DNA of 64,000 nucleotides from Ilyobacter polytropus DSM 2926. GTDB lineage: Bacteria; Fusobacteriota; Fusobacteriia; Fusobacteriales; Fusobacteriaceae. The DNA is taken from the NCBI RefSeq assembly GCF_000165505.1, contig NC_014633.1, forward strand, positions 744,001 to 808,000. Reading direction: 5' to 3'. A program made the translations under genes and the position numbers. The notes beneath the pieces were generated by a model. That model did no database searches, was not told the DNA's origin, and was given only the letters and a program-made list of their open reading frames with translations. Below, piece by piece: positions 26,198 to 33,722 of this stretch (positions are counted from its first letter, which is position 1; every line of letters begins with the position of its first letter).

Positions 26198-26200
26198 ATT

Positions 26201-26476
26201 TTAGTTAACTTTGTCGTTTAATTTTTTACCAGCTTTGAATTTAACAACTTTCTTAGCTTCGATTTTGATTTCTTCTCCAGTCTTAGGGTTTCTACCAAGT
26301 CTAGCAGCTCTTTCAGCTACTTCAAATTTTCCCCATCCGATGAAGTTTACGTCATCTCCGTCGTTTAATACATCTTCTACAGTTGTTAAAAAAGCGTCTA
26401 GCTTTCTTTCTGCATCTGCCTTAGATTCAAATTCACCTTTTTCAAAAAATAATTTAACAAATTCTTTTTTAGTCAT
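26201..26476 (-). CDS. hup: HU family DNA-binding protein
   Basis: 91 residues, the standard HU/IHF length. Signature GWGKFEVAERAARLGRNPKTGEEI holds the beta-arm with the Pro-containing RNPKTG tip that inserts into the DNA minor groove. The N-terminal helices start MTKKEFVKLFFEKGEF. As a nucleoid protein it bends and compacts DNA. Type IIB integration does not need it generally, so no link to the CRISPR locus is implied. AGGAGGAAA precedes the ATG and a strong terminator follows. Confidence 0.96.
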   Translation of the reverse strand: MTKKEFVKLFFEKGEFESKADAERKLDAFLTTVEDVLNDGDDVNFIGWGKFEVAERAARLGRNPKTGEEIKIEAKKVVKFKAGKKLNDKVN

Positions 26477-26698
26477 TCGATTTCCTCCTGCTCTCTGTTT
26501 ATCCCTTAAAAATCAAGGTCTTTTGCCTAATCTTTTATACCATAGAATTTTTATAATTTCAATGATTTTTTCAAAAAACCTTTAGTTTTTAAGGGTTTAA
26601 ACTGTTTTTTCACCTTTTTTCGAAGTTTTATGTACAATAATACTAAAAATCAATACAATCCCTTTAAATATGGTAGTTTATAAAAATCCTTGAGATAT

Positions 26699-28336
26699 CT
26701 ACTTGCTCAATTGTGTGTATATCTTAAAATTCTTATAACCTCCCGAAAGATTATAACAGTCAAATCCCATATTCAGCATTATATTTTGAGCTGCATTTCC
26801 CGAGACACCTTTGTTGCAGTGGACTACATACTTTTCACTATTTGGCAAAGCTTTTGCCTTATTTCTCAATTTTTCAAGGGGAATATTTACAGCTCCCGGG
26901 ATATGACCTATTCCGTATTGTTTTGGAGACCTCACATCTATAACTATATAATCGTCTCTTTCTTTTATAAGTTCTTCGGGAGTTATTATCTTATTCTTTC
27001 CATTTATGGCATTGCTGAGTATCATACCGGTATACATAACCGGGTCTTTTGTGGTAGAGAAAGGAGGAGCATAGGCAAGGTCCAAATGAAATAATTGATC
27101 TACTGTTGCCCCCATGGATATTAATGAAACAAAAACATCTATTCTTTTATCTACACCTCGGGCACCTACTATCTGTACACCCAGAATTTTAGCGCTCTTT
27201 CTATCAGCTATGGCTTTTATTACCATCTCTCTGCTTTCTTCAAAGTATTCTGTCTGATTTGGTTTTAGGTTGTGGATTACCTCTATATCATAGCCCTTAT
27301 TCTTTGCCTGAGCCTCTGTCATCCCTGTCTGAGCTACTGCCATATCAAATACCTGAAATATCCCTGTCCCAAGTATCCCTTTGAACCTCAGAGCGCCTCC
27401 TGTGAGAACATCCCCGCATATTCTACCCATCTTGTTGGCAGTTGAACCTAGGGGTACGTACATGGGAGCTCCATCTATAATAGACCAAGACATGGCAACA
27501 TCACCTACTGCATATATATCTTCCATACTTGTTTCTAACTTATGATTAATTTTTATTGCACCGTTATCAAAGGTTTCTATACCTATCTCCTTTGCCAGTT
27601 TGGAGTTTGGACGAACTCCTGTGCAAGAAACCACAAAATCAGCCTCTATAGACTTGCCTGATTTTGTAATTACTTTTTTCTCAGTAATCTCAGATACTTC
27701 CTCACCTAATAAAAACTTTACTTTTTTATCCTTTAGATACTCCTCTAAGTATATTGATATATCTCTGTCTAATTTTCCCGCTAGACTTTTTTCTCTTTCT
27801 ATTAAGACTACATCTATACCAAGTTTTACAAGGTTTTCTAGGAGTTCTAAACCGATGTATCCCCCTCCTATTATCACAGCCTTTTTGGGAAAAGTTTTAG
27901 CTATATATCCTATTATTTTGTCGGCACTCTCTATATTTCTCACAGTAAAAACATTATTATTGTCTACCCCTGTTATATCTGGATTTATAGGTTTTGCTCC
28001 AGTTGCTATAACGAGCTTGTCATAAAAATCTTCAAATATCTCTCCTGTGTGATGATCTTTTACCTCTATACTTTTTTTTGAAGGATCAATTGTAAGTACC
28101 TCATATCCTGTTCTCACATCCATATTGAACCTTTTTTTAAACCAGCATGCATCTCTAGGAGTAAGATCAGATCTCTCTATCCCCTTTTGTCCTATATAAT
28201 ACGGAAGTCCGCATGCAGAGTAACTTATATCTCTATCTCTCTCATATATTACTATTTCACATTCTTCAGAATTTCTTCTGGCCTTTGCAGCAACCGACGT
28301 TCCTGCGGCAACTGATCCGATTATGATAATCCTCAT
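26699..28336 (-). CDS. CoA-disulfide reductase with C-terminal rhodanese domain
   Basis: 545 residues. FAD-binding start MRIIIIGSVAAGTSVAAKARR, active Cys43 in SYSACGLPYYIG, NAD-binding VIIGGGYIGLELLE, and FAD-contacting AVGDVAMS define the CoADR/Nox group. A rhodanese domain covers about residues 455-545, with catalytic Cys in YVVHCNKGVSGNAAQ. CoADR-Rhd fusions reduce CoA disulfides, persulfides or polysulfide with NAD(P)H in the cytosol. A larger relative is encoded at 38066. GGAGGGA precedes the ATG. Single-gene unit. Confidence 0.93.
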   Translation of the reverse strand: MRIIIIGSVAAGTSVAAKARRNSEECEIVIYERDRDISYSACGLPYYIGQKGIERSDLTPRDACWFKKRFNMDVRTGYEVLTIDPSKKSIEVKDHHTGEIFEDFYDKLVIATGAKPINPDITGVDNNNVFTVRNIESADKIIGYIAKTFPKKAVIIGGGYIGLELLENLVKLGIDVVLIEREKSLAGKLDRDISIYLEEYLKDKKVKFLLGEEVSEITEKKVITKSGKSIEADFVVSCTGVRPNSKLAKEIGIETFDNGAIKINHKLETSMEDIYAVGDVAMSWSIIDGAPMYVPLGSTANKMGRICGDVLTGGALRFKGILGTGIFQVFDMAVAQTGMTEAQAKNKGYDIEVIHNLKPNQTEYFEESREMVIKAIADRKSAKILGVQIVGARGVDKRIDVFVSLISMGATVDQLFHLDLAYAPPFSTTKDPVMYTGMILSNAINGKNKIITPEELIKERDDYIVIDVRSPKQYGIGHIPGAVNIPLEKLRNKAKALPNSEKYVVHCNKGVSGNAAQNIMLNMGFDCYNLSGGYKNFKIYTQLSK

Positions 28337-28606
28337 ATTATCCCTCCAAAACTTTATTCAATACTCAAAATAAGTGAATAAAAAACCGGTAATATACTTC
28401 TTGGTACAATATCAATAATTTATGTAAAAATACATTTTAATTAGCTTTACATTTATTATTTTTAACTTAATTTCTGATTATCCTCTTTTAAATCTTTTTA
28501 CAGGAATTTCATATAAGCACTTTAGAGCATATATCCTTTATTCATATTATCACAAAAGTTTATTTTATAAAAATGTAATCTTTTCAATTTGATATATCTA
28601 TAAAAA
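28337..28606. other. AT-rich divergent intergenic region
   Basis: Part of a 361-bp gap between divergent genes. It holds an inverted repeat, AAAATGTAAT (about 28570) and ATTACATTTT (about 28606), that reaches the -35 box of the rightward promoter and may be an operator. No gene is supported. Confidence 0.5.
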
Positions 28607-28636
28607 TTACATTTTTTCTATTTACTGAGGTATAAT
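28607..28636 (+). promoter_or_regulatory. Promoter of the HEPN-like gene
   Basis: TTACAT (28607-28612) and TATAAT (28631-28636) are 18 bp apart. An arm of an AAAATGTAAT/ATTACATTTT inverted repeat covers the -35 box. Confidence 0.55.
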
Positions 28637-28697
28637 AGTTGAAAGTTAAATTTAAAAATAAATTTATGACATAAGACAAAAAAAGAGGTGAACTTAC

Positions 28698-29810
28698 TTG
28701 AAAATGATAGAAACAAAACTAGATAAAATTGCAGAAATATGGAATGATTTTATTTTAAATGAAAAATTCTTTCAAAGAAAGATAAATTTTGATTCAGAGG
28801 TAGAAACAAATTATTTTGGGGATATACTTCATTATTTTTATGATTCTCTCATACTTATCAAAGAAAACATCCCGGAAGATGATAAAGACAATTTTTCAGC
28901 TTCTGTTTTTTATGCTATCGGCTTACTTCAGATTATCTTTATACAGCATGATCTCATGAGAGAGTTCTTTTATATTTTCAATATAGACAAGGCTGAAAAA
29001 AAAGAGTTTGAAAAAGAGATAAAAAGAATAAGAGATCTCAGAAATGAGTTAATAGGACACCCTATAAACAGAAATTCAAAAACGGGAGAACTCAGATCCA
29101 CCGTCTTTTGGGGAAATAGAATGAGTAAAAATCAAATCCATTACCTAAAATACACAAGGAAAGATAACTTTAAAAGAGGGATACAAAAAGAATTCTCAAT
29201 AACACATTTGATCGGTAATCAAGAAGTTGTGTTTAAAAAATATCTGAATTTGATTCTTTTAGACCTAAAAGAAGATCTTAGGGAATACCTTGATAATATC
29301 AGTCAAATTGAAGTTAGCCTAAATAAAGGTCATGATTTTTTTTATCTGATAGATAATATAGAAAATAACTGTTCTCTTCTCTGGAACAAGCATATAATTT
29401 TTGACAAAGACATCCTTTTAGAATGTTATACAAAAGAAAGTGAGCACCCAAGATATGAAAATACCCTGGAAATTTTCAGAAACAAACTAAACTACAACAT
29501 AGTAAATTTAAGAAACAGAGTTTATGAAAAATTAGATGAAGAGAACAAAACCACTTCATATCAAAATAAAAACCGAGAAACCTTTAAATACAGCGAAGAA
29601 CTTACTCATTTTCTTGTAAGGCTTTTTGAGAAAAGACAGGTAAAAGAGAGAATAACCTCACTTAGGGATACTTTTTCTGACTTTCCCTGTATAATAGAGG
29701 AGTTGGAAAACATGGAATCCAACACAGAAAATAATACAGAATATTACTCCTCATATTTTTATTTGACAGGGGTTCTTTTAAAAAAAGCTGTTTCTCATGT
29801 GAAATTTTAG
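28698..29810 (+). CDS. Hypothetical HEPN-like protein
   Basis: 370 residues, all-helical in appearance, no signal peptide or membrane segment. IKRIRDLRNELIGHPIN carries an R-x5-H motif like that of HEPN domains, many of which are RNases in toxin-antitoxin or phage-defence systems. The rest, including a Lys/Glu-rich second half, was not recognised. TTG at 28698, 8 bp after AGAGGTG, is preferred to an ATG two codons later. The gene stands alone: no antitoxin, nucleotidyltransferase or ATPase partner is adjacent. Confidence 0.6.
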   Translation: MKMIETKLDKIAEIWNDFILNEKFFQRKINFDSEVETNYFGDILHYFYDSLILIKENIPEDDKDNFSASVFYAIGLLQIIFIQHDLMREFFYIFNIDKAEKKEFEKEIKRIRDLRNELIGHPINRNSKTGELRSTVFWGNRMSKNQIHYLKYTRKDNFKRGIQKEFSITHLIGNQEVVFKKYLNLILLDLKEDLREYLDNISQIEVSLNKGHDFFYLIDNIENNCSLLWNKHIIFDKDILLECYTKESEHPRYENTLEIFRNKLNYNIVNLRNRVYEKLDEENKTTSYQNKNRETFKYSEELTHFLVRLFEKRQVKERITSLRDTFSDFPCIIEELENMESNTENNTEYYSSYFYLTGVLLKKAVSHVKF

Positions 29811-29828
29811 TAGATTATATAAACGAAA

Positions 29829-29865
29829 AGAAGACCCCAGTTTAGATTGAACTGAGGTCTTCTTT
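29829..29865. terminator. Bidirectional terminator
   Basis: AAGAAGACC...CAGTT pairs with AACTGAGGTCTTCTT between convergent genes. Confidence 0.85.
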
Positions 29866-29880
29866 CTTATAACCGATATA

Positions 29881-30114
29881 CTATTCTTTAATAAGTTTCT
29901 TTACTTCGTCTACAGATAAGACCCTTCCTGTTGACACAACTTTACCATCAATTACAACGGCAGGAGTGGACATTACACCATAACCCATAATATCTTTCAT
30001 GTCCTCTACTTTTTCTATAGAGGCTTCTACTGTAGTTTCAGATATAGCCTCCTTTACGTTGTTTGTAAGAGTGTTGCATTTTTTACATCCTGTCCCTAAA
30101 ATTTTAATATCCAT
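29881..30114 (-). CDS. Small thioredoxin/glutaredoxin-like protein
   Basis: 77 residues. MDIKILGTGCKKCNTL carries the CxxC redox pair and GYGVMSTPAVVIDGKVVSTGR the cis-Pro loop, as in the archaeal-type small redox proteins (MTH895/TM0996 family, called redox-active disulfide protein 2). In many genomes this gene follows a DUF318 permease and an ArsR regulator, as here. It probably reduces a substrate or metal-thiol partner of the permease. AAGGAGG precedes the ATG; 10 bp gap to the permease gene. Confidence 0.9.
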   Translation of the reverse strand: MDIKILGTGCKKCNTLTNNVKEAISETTVEASIEKVEDMKDIMGYGVMSTPAVVIDGKVVSTGRVLSVDEVKKLIKE

Positions 30115-30124
30115 AATTCCTCCT

Positions 30125-31099
30125 TTATATTATTATATTGAAAAGATATCCTACACCTATAATACTTACTCCTGTTATTCCTGTAAAAATACCTATAAGT
30201 TTTGGTTTAACAACTTTTCTCAAGAGTATCATCTCAGGAAGTGATAAGGCTGTGGTGGCCATCATGAAGGCCATGGCTGTACCCATTCCAACCCCTTTGT
30301 TTATGAGGGCTTCTGCTATTGGTATAGTTCCCATTGCATTAGAATATAGTGGTATTGCTATTACCGTAGAAACAATCACTGAAAGAGGATTGTCAGGACC
30401 TGCATATTTTGATAAAATCTCCTCTGGAGCCCATCCGTGAATCAAGGCCCCTATACCTATTCCCACAAGAAGATATTTCCATATCTTACTTACGATATCT
30501 TTTACATTTTCCTTGGCAAAACTTATTCTCTCTTTACGGTTTAACTCTACTATTTCCTGGTTTCCCATTTTCATCTGATACACATACTCTTCTACATATT
30601 TTTCCAATTTTAAGACGTGTATTAAGTAGCCTCCTAAAACTCCTATTACCACTCCAGAGATCACATATAAAAGAGCCACCTTAAAACCAAATGTCCCCAA
30701 TAAAATTACTAGTGCAGCTTCATTTACAATTGGTGAGGTTATGAGAAAGGAAAAGGTTACTCCTAGTGGAATCCCACCCTCTACAAAACCTATGAAAAGC
30801 GGCACACTTGAGCAAGAACAAAAAGGAGTCACTATCCCAAATAAACTAGCCGCAATATGTGCTTTGAGACCTCCGATTTTTTCTAAAGCCTGCTTGGTTT
30901 TTTCCACAGAAAAATAACTTCTTATATAAGATATCCCAAATATCATTATAGACAATAGTATTAGTATCTTGATACTGTCAAAGATAAAGAAGTGTACACT
31001 TCCACCTAGGTGGGTGTCCATGGATATTTTAAAAATATTTTCCACAAGCATTCTGACTAGGTCATCTAGCCAACCAAAATTAAATATATAACCTAACAT
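30125..31099 (-). CDS. DUF318/ArsP-type permease
   Basis: 324 residues with eight or so membrane helices. The signature TPFCSCSSVPLFIGFVEGGIPLGVTFSFLITSPIVNEAA contains the paired Cys of the ArsP/DUF318 group, and a second hairpin reads GTIPIAEALINKGVGMGTAMAFMM. Known ArsP members export trivalent organoarsenicals; others remain unassigned. The ArsR gene upstream and the redox protein downstream indicate a thiophilic metal(loid) or sulfur-linked substrate. The substrate is inference. Confidence 0.88.
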   Translation of the reverse strand: MLGYIFNFGWLDDLVRMLVENIFKISMDTHLGGSVHFFIFDSIKILILLSIMIFGISYIRSYFSVEKTKQALEKIGGLKAHIAASLFGIVTPFCSCSSVPLFIGFVEGGIPLGVTFSFLITSPIVNEAALVILLGTFGFKVALLYVISGVVIGVLGGYLIHVLKLEKYVEEYVYQMKMGNQEIVELNRKERISFAKENVKDIVSKIWKYLLVGIGIGALIHGWAPEEILSKYAGPDNPLSVIVSTVIAIPLYSNAMGTIPIAEALINKGVGMGTAMAFMMATTALSLPEMILLRKVVKPKLIGIFTGITGVSIIGVGYLFNIII

Positions 31100-31132
31100 C
31101 TTAAACCATCTCCTGTTTAAATTTTTTTATTC

Positions 31133-31438
31133 TTATTTCATCCCTTCTGCCATCTCAAGGATATCTTTTTTCACAAAACTTTCAACTAACCTTATTACCT
31201 CTATAATCTCATCCCTTTTTATTTTATAATGTACATTGAGTCCTTTTTTTTCTGAGGAAAGGACTCCGGAGTTTTTCAGTATCTTTAGATGCTGAGAAAG
31301 ATTGGACTGAGAAAAGTCAACGTCTTCTTGAAGTTGACACACACATCTTTCCCCTTCTAGAAGTTTTTTTACTATTGCAAATCTCACAGGGTGACCCAGA
31401 GCCTTAAATACTTTTATCTGAAAATCGTCAATGATCAT
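31133..31438 (-). CDS. ArsR family metal(loid)-responsive repressor
   Basis: 101 residues. Winged helix with SQSNLSQHLKILKNSGVLSSEKKG as recognition region. The ERCVCQLQ motif in the preceding helix is the classical CxC metal-sensing site of ArsR/SmtB proteins that bind As(III) or similar. It heads the permease-thioredoxin operon, and a palindrome overlaps its own -10 box. Derepression by a thiophilic ligand is expected. Confidence 0.93.
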   Translation of the reverse strand: MIIDDFQIKVFKALGHPVRFAIVKKLLEGERCVCQLQEDVDFSQSNLSQHLKILKNSGVLSSEKKGLNVHYKIKRDEIIEVIRLVESFVKKDILEMAEGMK

Positions 31439-31460
31439 ATTCCACCGTCCTTTATAACTA

Positions 31461-31508
31461 TATAATTATTTTCTAATATAATTATACTCATATACAGACT
31501 TTTGTCAA
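31461..31508 (-). promoter_or_regulatory. Promoter and ArsR operator
   Basis: Minus-strand TTGACA (31503-31508) and TATAAT (31481-31486) are 16 bp apart. The inverted repeat TATAATTA/TAATTATA (31461-31486) covers the -10 box, where a repressor dimer would block initiation. Confidence 0.7.
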
Positions 31509-31554
31509 TATTTTTTTAAAATTTTGAGAATTTCTATAGACGAATATAAAATTT

Positions 31555-31581
31555 AAAAGGGCTCCGGATATCCGGAACCCT
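31555..31581 (-). terminator. Terminator after hsp20
   Basis: AGGGTTCCGGATATCCGGAGCCCT forms a GC-rich stem followed by TTTT on the minus strand. Confidence 0.75.
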
Positions 31582-31605
31582 AAAAAGTATATCTATTTTG
31601 TTTTT

Positions 31606-32034
31606 TTAATGTATCTCGATATTTACCATGTCTTCTCTCTTAGCATTTTCTAATTTTGGAAGATGTATTGTTAAAACTCCGTCATGATGCATACTGTCTA
31701 TTTTTGAAAAGTCCACATCTGGAGGCAGATTAAAACTTCTGGTGAAAGAACTGCATTGGAACTCTCGTTTGTGATAGTTTTTATCTCTGTACTCATCTGA
31801 AGTCTTTTGTTCATAAGAGACAGTAAGCATATCTTTATCCCTGGTAATATTGATATTTTCTTTTTCTATTCCAGGAACAGACAACTCAATCTGATATTTT
31901 TCATTGTCTTCAGAAACATTTACAGGCGGCATTCCTCTTCTGTGGAAGAACCTGTCGTTAAATATATCATCTTCAAAAAAATCTTTGAAAATACTAGGGC
32001 TGAAAAAGTCATTTTTTTTAATTAAGTTTCCCAT
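31606..32034 (-). CDS. hsp20: Small heat-shock protein, Hsp20/alpha-crystallin family
   Basis: 142 residues. The alpha-crystallin domain covers PPVNVSEDNEKYQIELSVPGIEKENINI to DGVLTIHLPKLE, with the conserved A/GVLT-like DGVLTIHLPK strand and a C-terminal VNIEI (I-x-I-type) motif used for oligomer formation. It binds unfolding proteins without ATP. The start at 32034 (MGNLIKK) follows AGGAGGACAAC; the long upstream in-frame extension is hydrophobic, lacks a ribosome site and is not believed. Confidence 0.95.
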   Translation of the reverse strand: MGNLIKKNDFFSPSIFKDFFEDDIFNDRFFHRRGMPPVNVSEDNEKYQIELSVPGIEKENINITRDKDMLTVSYEQKTSDEYRDKNYHKREFQCSSFTRSFNLPPDVDFSKIDSMHHDGVLTIHLPKLENAKREDMVNIEIH

Positions 32035-32302
32035 TGTTGTCCTCCTTTCATATAAATAAAAGCAGTAAAAAAAGAATAAATATTTTGAAATACAATTTTT
32101 TGTTTTGAGCAAATCAATACGTACATGCTTCTAATATAATATTCTACTTATCAATAATTATTCCTACATAACTTTTTAATTATTTTAAAATTTTTTTAAA
32201 ATAAATTTTAGTTAGACTTCCAACTAATTTGGCAAGGTCTATCTATAAAAAATAGTTATGATTTTGACTCTCTCTTTACATAAAATTCTCTCAAATCCGA
32301 AA

Positions 32303-32340
32303 ACTCCCCCTATTATCTGGTGATAATAGGGGGAACTTTT
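32303..32340 (-). terminator. Terminator after gerW-like gene
   Basis: CCCCCTATTATC pairs with GATAATAGGGGG (12 bp) with GTTTT following on the minus strand. Confidence 0.85.
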
Positions 32341-32704
32341 ATTCTTCTTTTTCTTTCTTAAAGCTTTCAGGAGAGATTTCTTTAATTTTATCCATTAAGT
32401 CTGGTACCATATCTATAAGTTTATCAAGTCCTGTATTTCTATTGATCGGAAGAACACTGATCTCCCCATTCTTAATGACAATCATTGCTATGGGCATCAC
32501 ACGTCCTCCCATACCAGCGCCATCTCCAAAGCTTTTTTTAGAGGATGTTTTTTCTTCGCTTCCAGACCCCAAGCCAAAAGAGATGGAAAGGGTGGGAATC
32601 AAGGTAATATCTCCAATCTGAAATGGTTCTCCGATGACAGTTTTGTTTTTTATGAAATTCTCGAATTTCTCAAACAGTTGATCAATACTTTCTTTTGTGG
32701 CCAT
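32339..32704 (-). CDS. GerW/YtfJ family protein
   Basis: 121 residues. The family pattern is evident: an N-terminal helix, IGEPFQIGDITLIPTLSISFGLGSG, a Gly/Ser linker, then GAGMGGRVMPIAMIVIKNGEISVLPI. Bacillus YtfJ (GerW) is a spore-associated germination protein, but related genes occur in non-sporulating bacteria. The start at 32704 (MATKES) follows GGAGGTTGTAG. The preceding DUF2953 gene is the same neighbour as in Bacillus (ytfI-ytfJ). Function in a fusobacterium is unknown. Confidence 0.88.
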   Translation of the reverse strand: MATKESIDQLFEKFENFIKNKTVIGEPFQIGDITLIPTLSISFGLGSGSEEKTSSKKSFGDGAGMGGRVMPIAMIVIKNGEISVLPINRNTGLDKLIDMVPDLMDKIKEISPESFKKEKEE

Positions 32705-32726
32705 AACTACAACCTCCATTAAATTT

Positions 32727-33332
32727 TTATCTAAGTAAATTTCTTGTGGGTTTGTATAAAATCAGCTTTAAAAAAATAAAAAACAGATAATATCCAGTAA
32801 TTTTACCACTTGTATGAAGTTTCCAATTATATATCTCTTTGTCGTATATTAATTTGAGATCTTCTATATCTACGGGAAGTTCAAAAGTGCTGGCTAAACC
32901 CTGTATAAAACCTGTAATACTTGGGTCTTCAAAGCCTATTTCCCCTATGAGAACAAGCTTTTTCGGCCTATATTTTTTTACTAATTTAGTAAAACACTCT
33001 ACAAAGTATTTTACCCCTTTTTTAGTTAATTTCCTTCCTTTATGCTTTTTCCCGGACTTTTCATAGTTTTCATTCTTATTTTTTATTTTAACTTTTTTAT
33101 ACTTCTTGGGCTTTATTTTGATCAATATACCGAAGAGCCTCACATAAAGCAAATTTTCCCTGTTGTACGCCAACTGAAATAAGCCAAATATCCAGCAGAT
33201 ATGAGCTCTATAAAAAAACCCTTTTTCATCATTACTTAATTTGATTCCATAACAGAAAGGTACAAAGAGCAACAGCATCAAGAGTACCAAAACAAGTGTT
33301 AAAGTAATTATAAAAATATCAATAATGACCAT
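32727..33332 (-). CDS. DUF2953 family membrane protein (YtfI-like)
   Basis: 201 residues. A strong N-terminal membrane helix (MVIIDIFIITLTLVLVLLMLLLFVPF) is followed by a beta-rich domain, a very basic Lys-rich segment (KIKPKKYKKVKIKNKNENYEKS), and FVECFTKLVKKYRPKKLVLIGEIGFEDPSITGF, typical of DUF2953. Start at 33332 follows AGAGGTATATT. It is 22 bp from the gerW-like gene, so they form an operon. Confidence 0.82.
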   Translation of the reverse strand: MVIIDIFIITLTLVLVLLMLLLFVPFCYGIKLSNDEKGFFYRAHICWIFGLFQLAYNRENLLYVRLFGILIKIKPKKYKKVKIKNKNENYEKSGKKHKGRKLTKKGVKYFVECFTKLVKKYRPKKLVLIGEIGFEDPSITGFIQGLASTFELPVDIEDLKLIYDKEIYNWKLHTSGKITGYYLFFIFLKLILYKPTRNLLR

Positions 33333-33452
33333 AATATACCTCTTTTCCAATTCTAAACTCAAAAGATTGTATATGCATTTAACTTTCCTTATTCTAATTA
33401 AATTATACAATTCAAAGGCTAAAATCCCTGCCCATGCCTAAATCGACAAAAG

Positions 33453-33480
33453 AAAAACCCCTATACCAAAAGGGGTTTTT
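33453..33480. terminator. Hairpin terminator
   Basis: AAAAACCCCT pairs with AGGGGTTTTT around an eight-base loop, in the gap upstream of the DUF2953 gene. Confidence 0.7.
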
Positions 33481-33722
33481 AATCGGATAATACCTATTAT
33501 ATTTAGACAGTTTTATTATCTAAAATTTTTAGTTTGAGATTATTTTTTAGCATCAAAATTATCGAAACAAACTTCTAAAGAGTTGATTGAGGTTTTATCT
33601 AATTTCTTTAATTCCTATTTCTCTTAATGAGAAGTCTCCTTATTATAGTAGTTTTTATATAGATACAGTTTATGAATGTTCAGCAAGAGCGTGGTGTGAA
33701 TAGTTTGAGTCTGCTGTAAATA
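33481..33722. other. Intergenic, nothing recognised
   Basis: Together with 33333-33452 this is a gap of almost 400 bp broken only by the terminator at 33453-33480. It is AT-rich with no open frame of note, no riboswitch core and no copy of the dispersed repeat. Confidence 0.55.

Noticed and set aside
31606-32112. Longer Hsp20 reading frame with a hydrophobic N-terminus suggesting a membrane form
   Set aside because: The extension lacks a ribosome site and covers the AGGAGG that serves the start at 32034.
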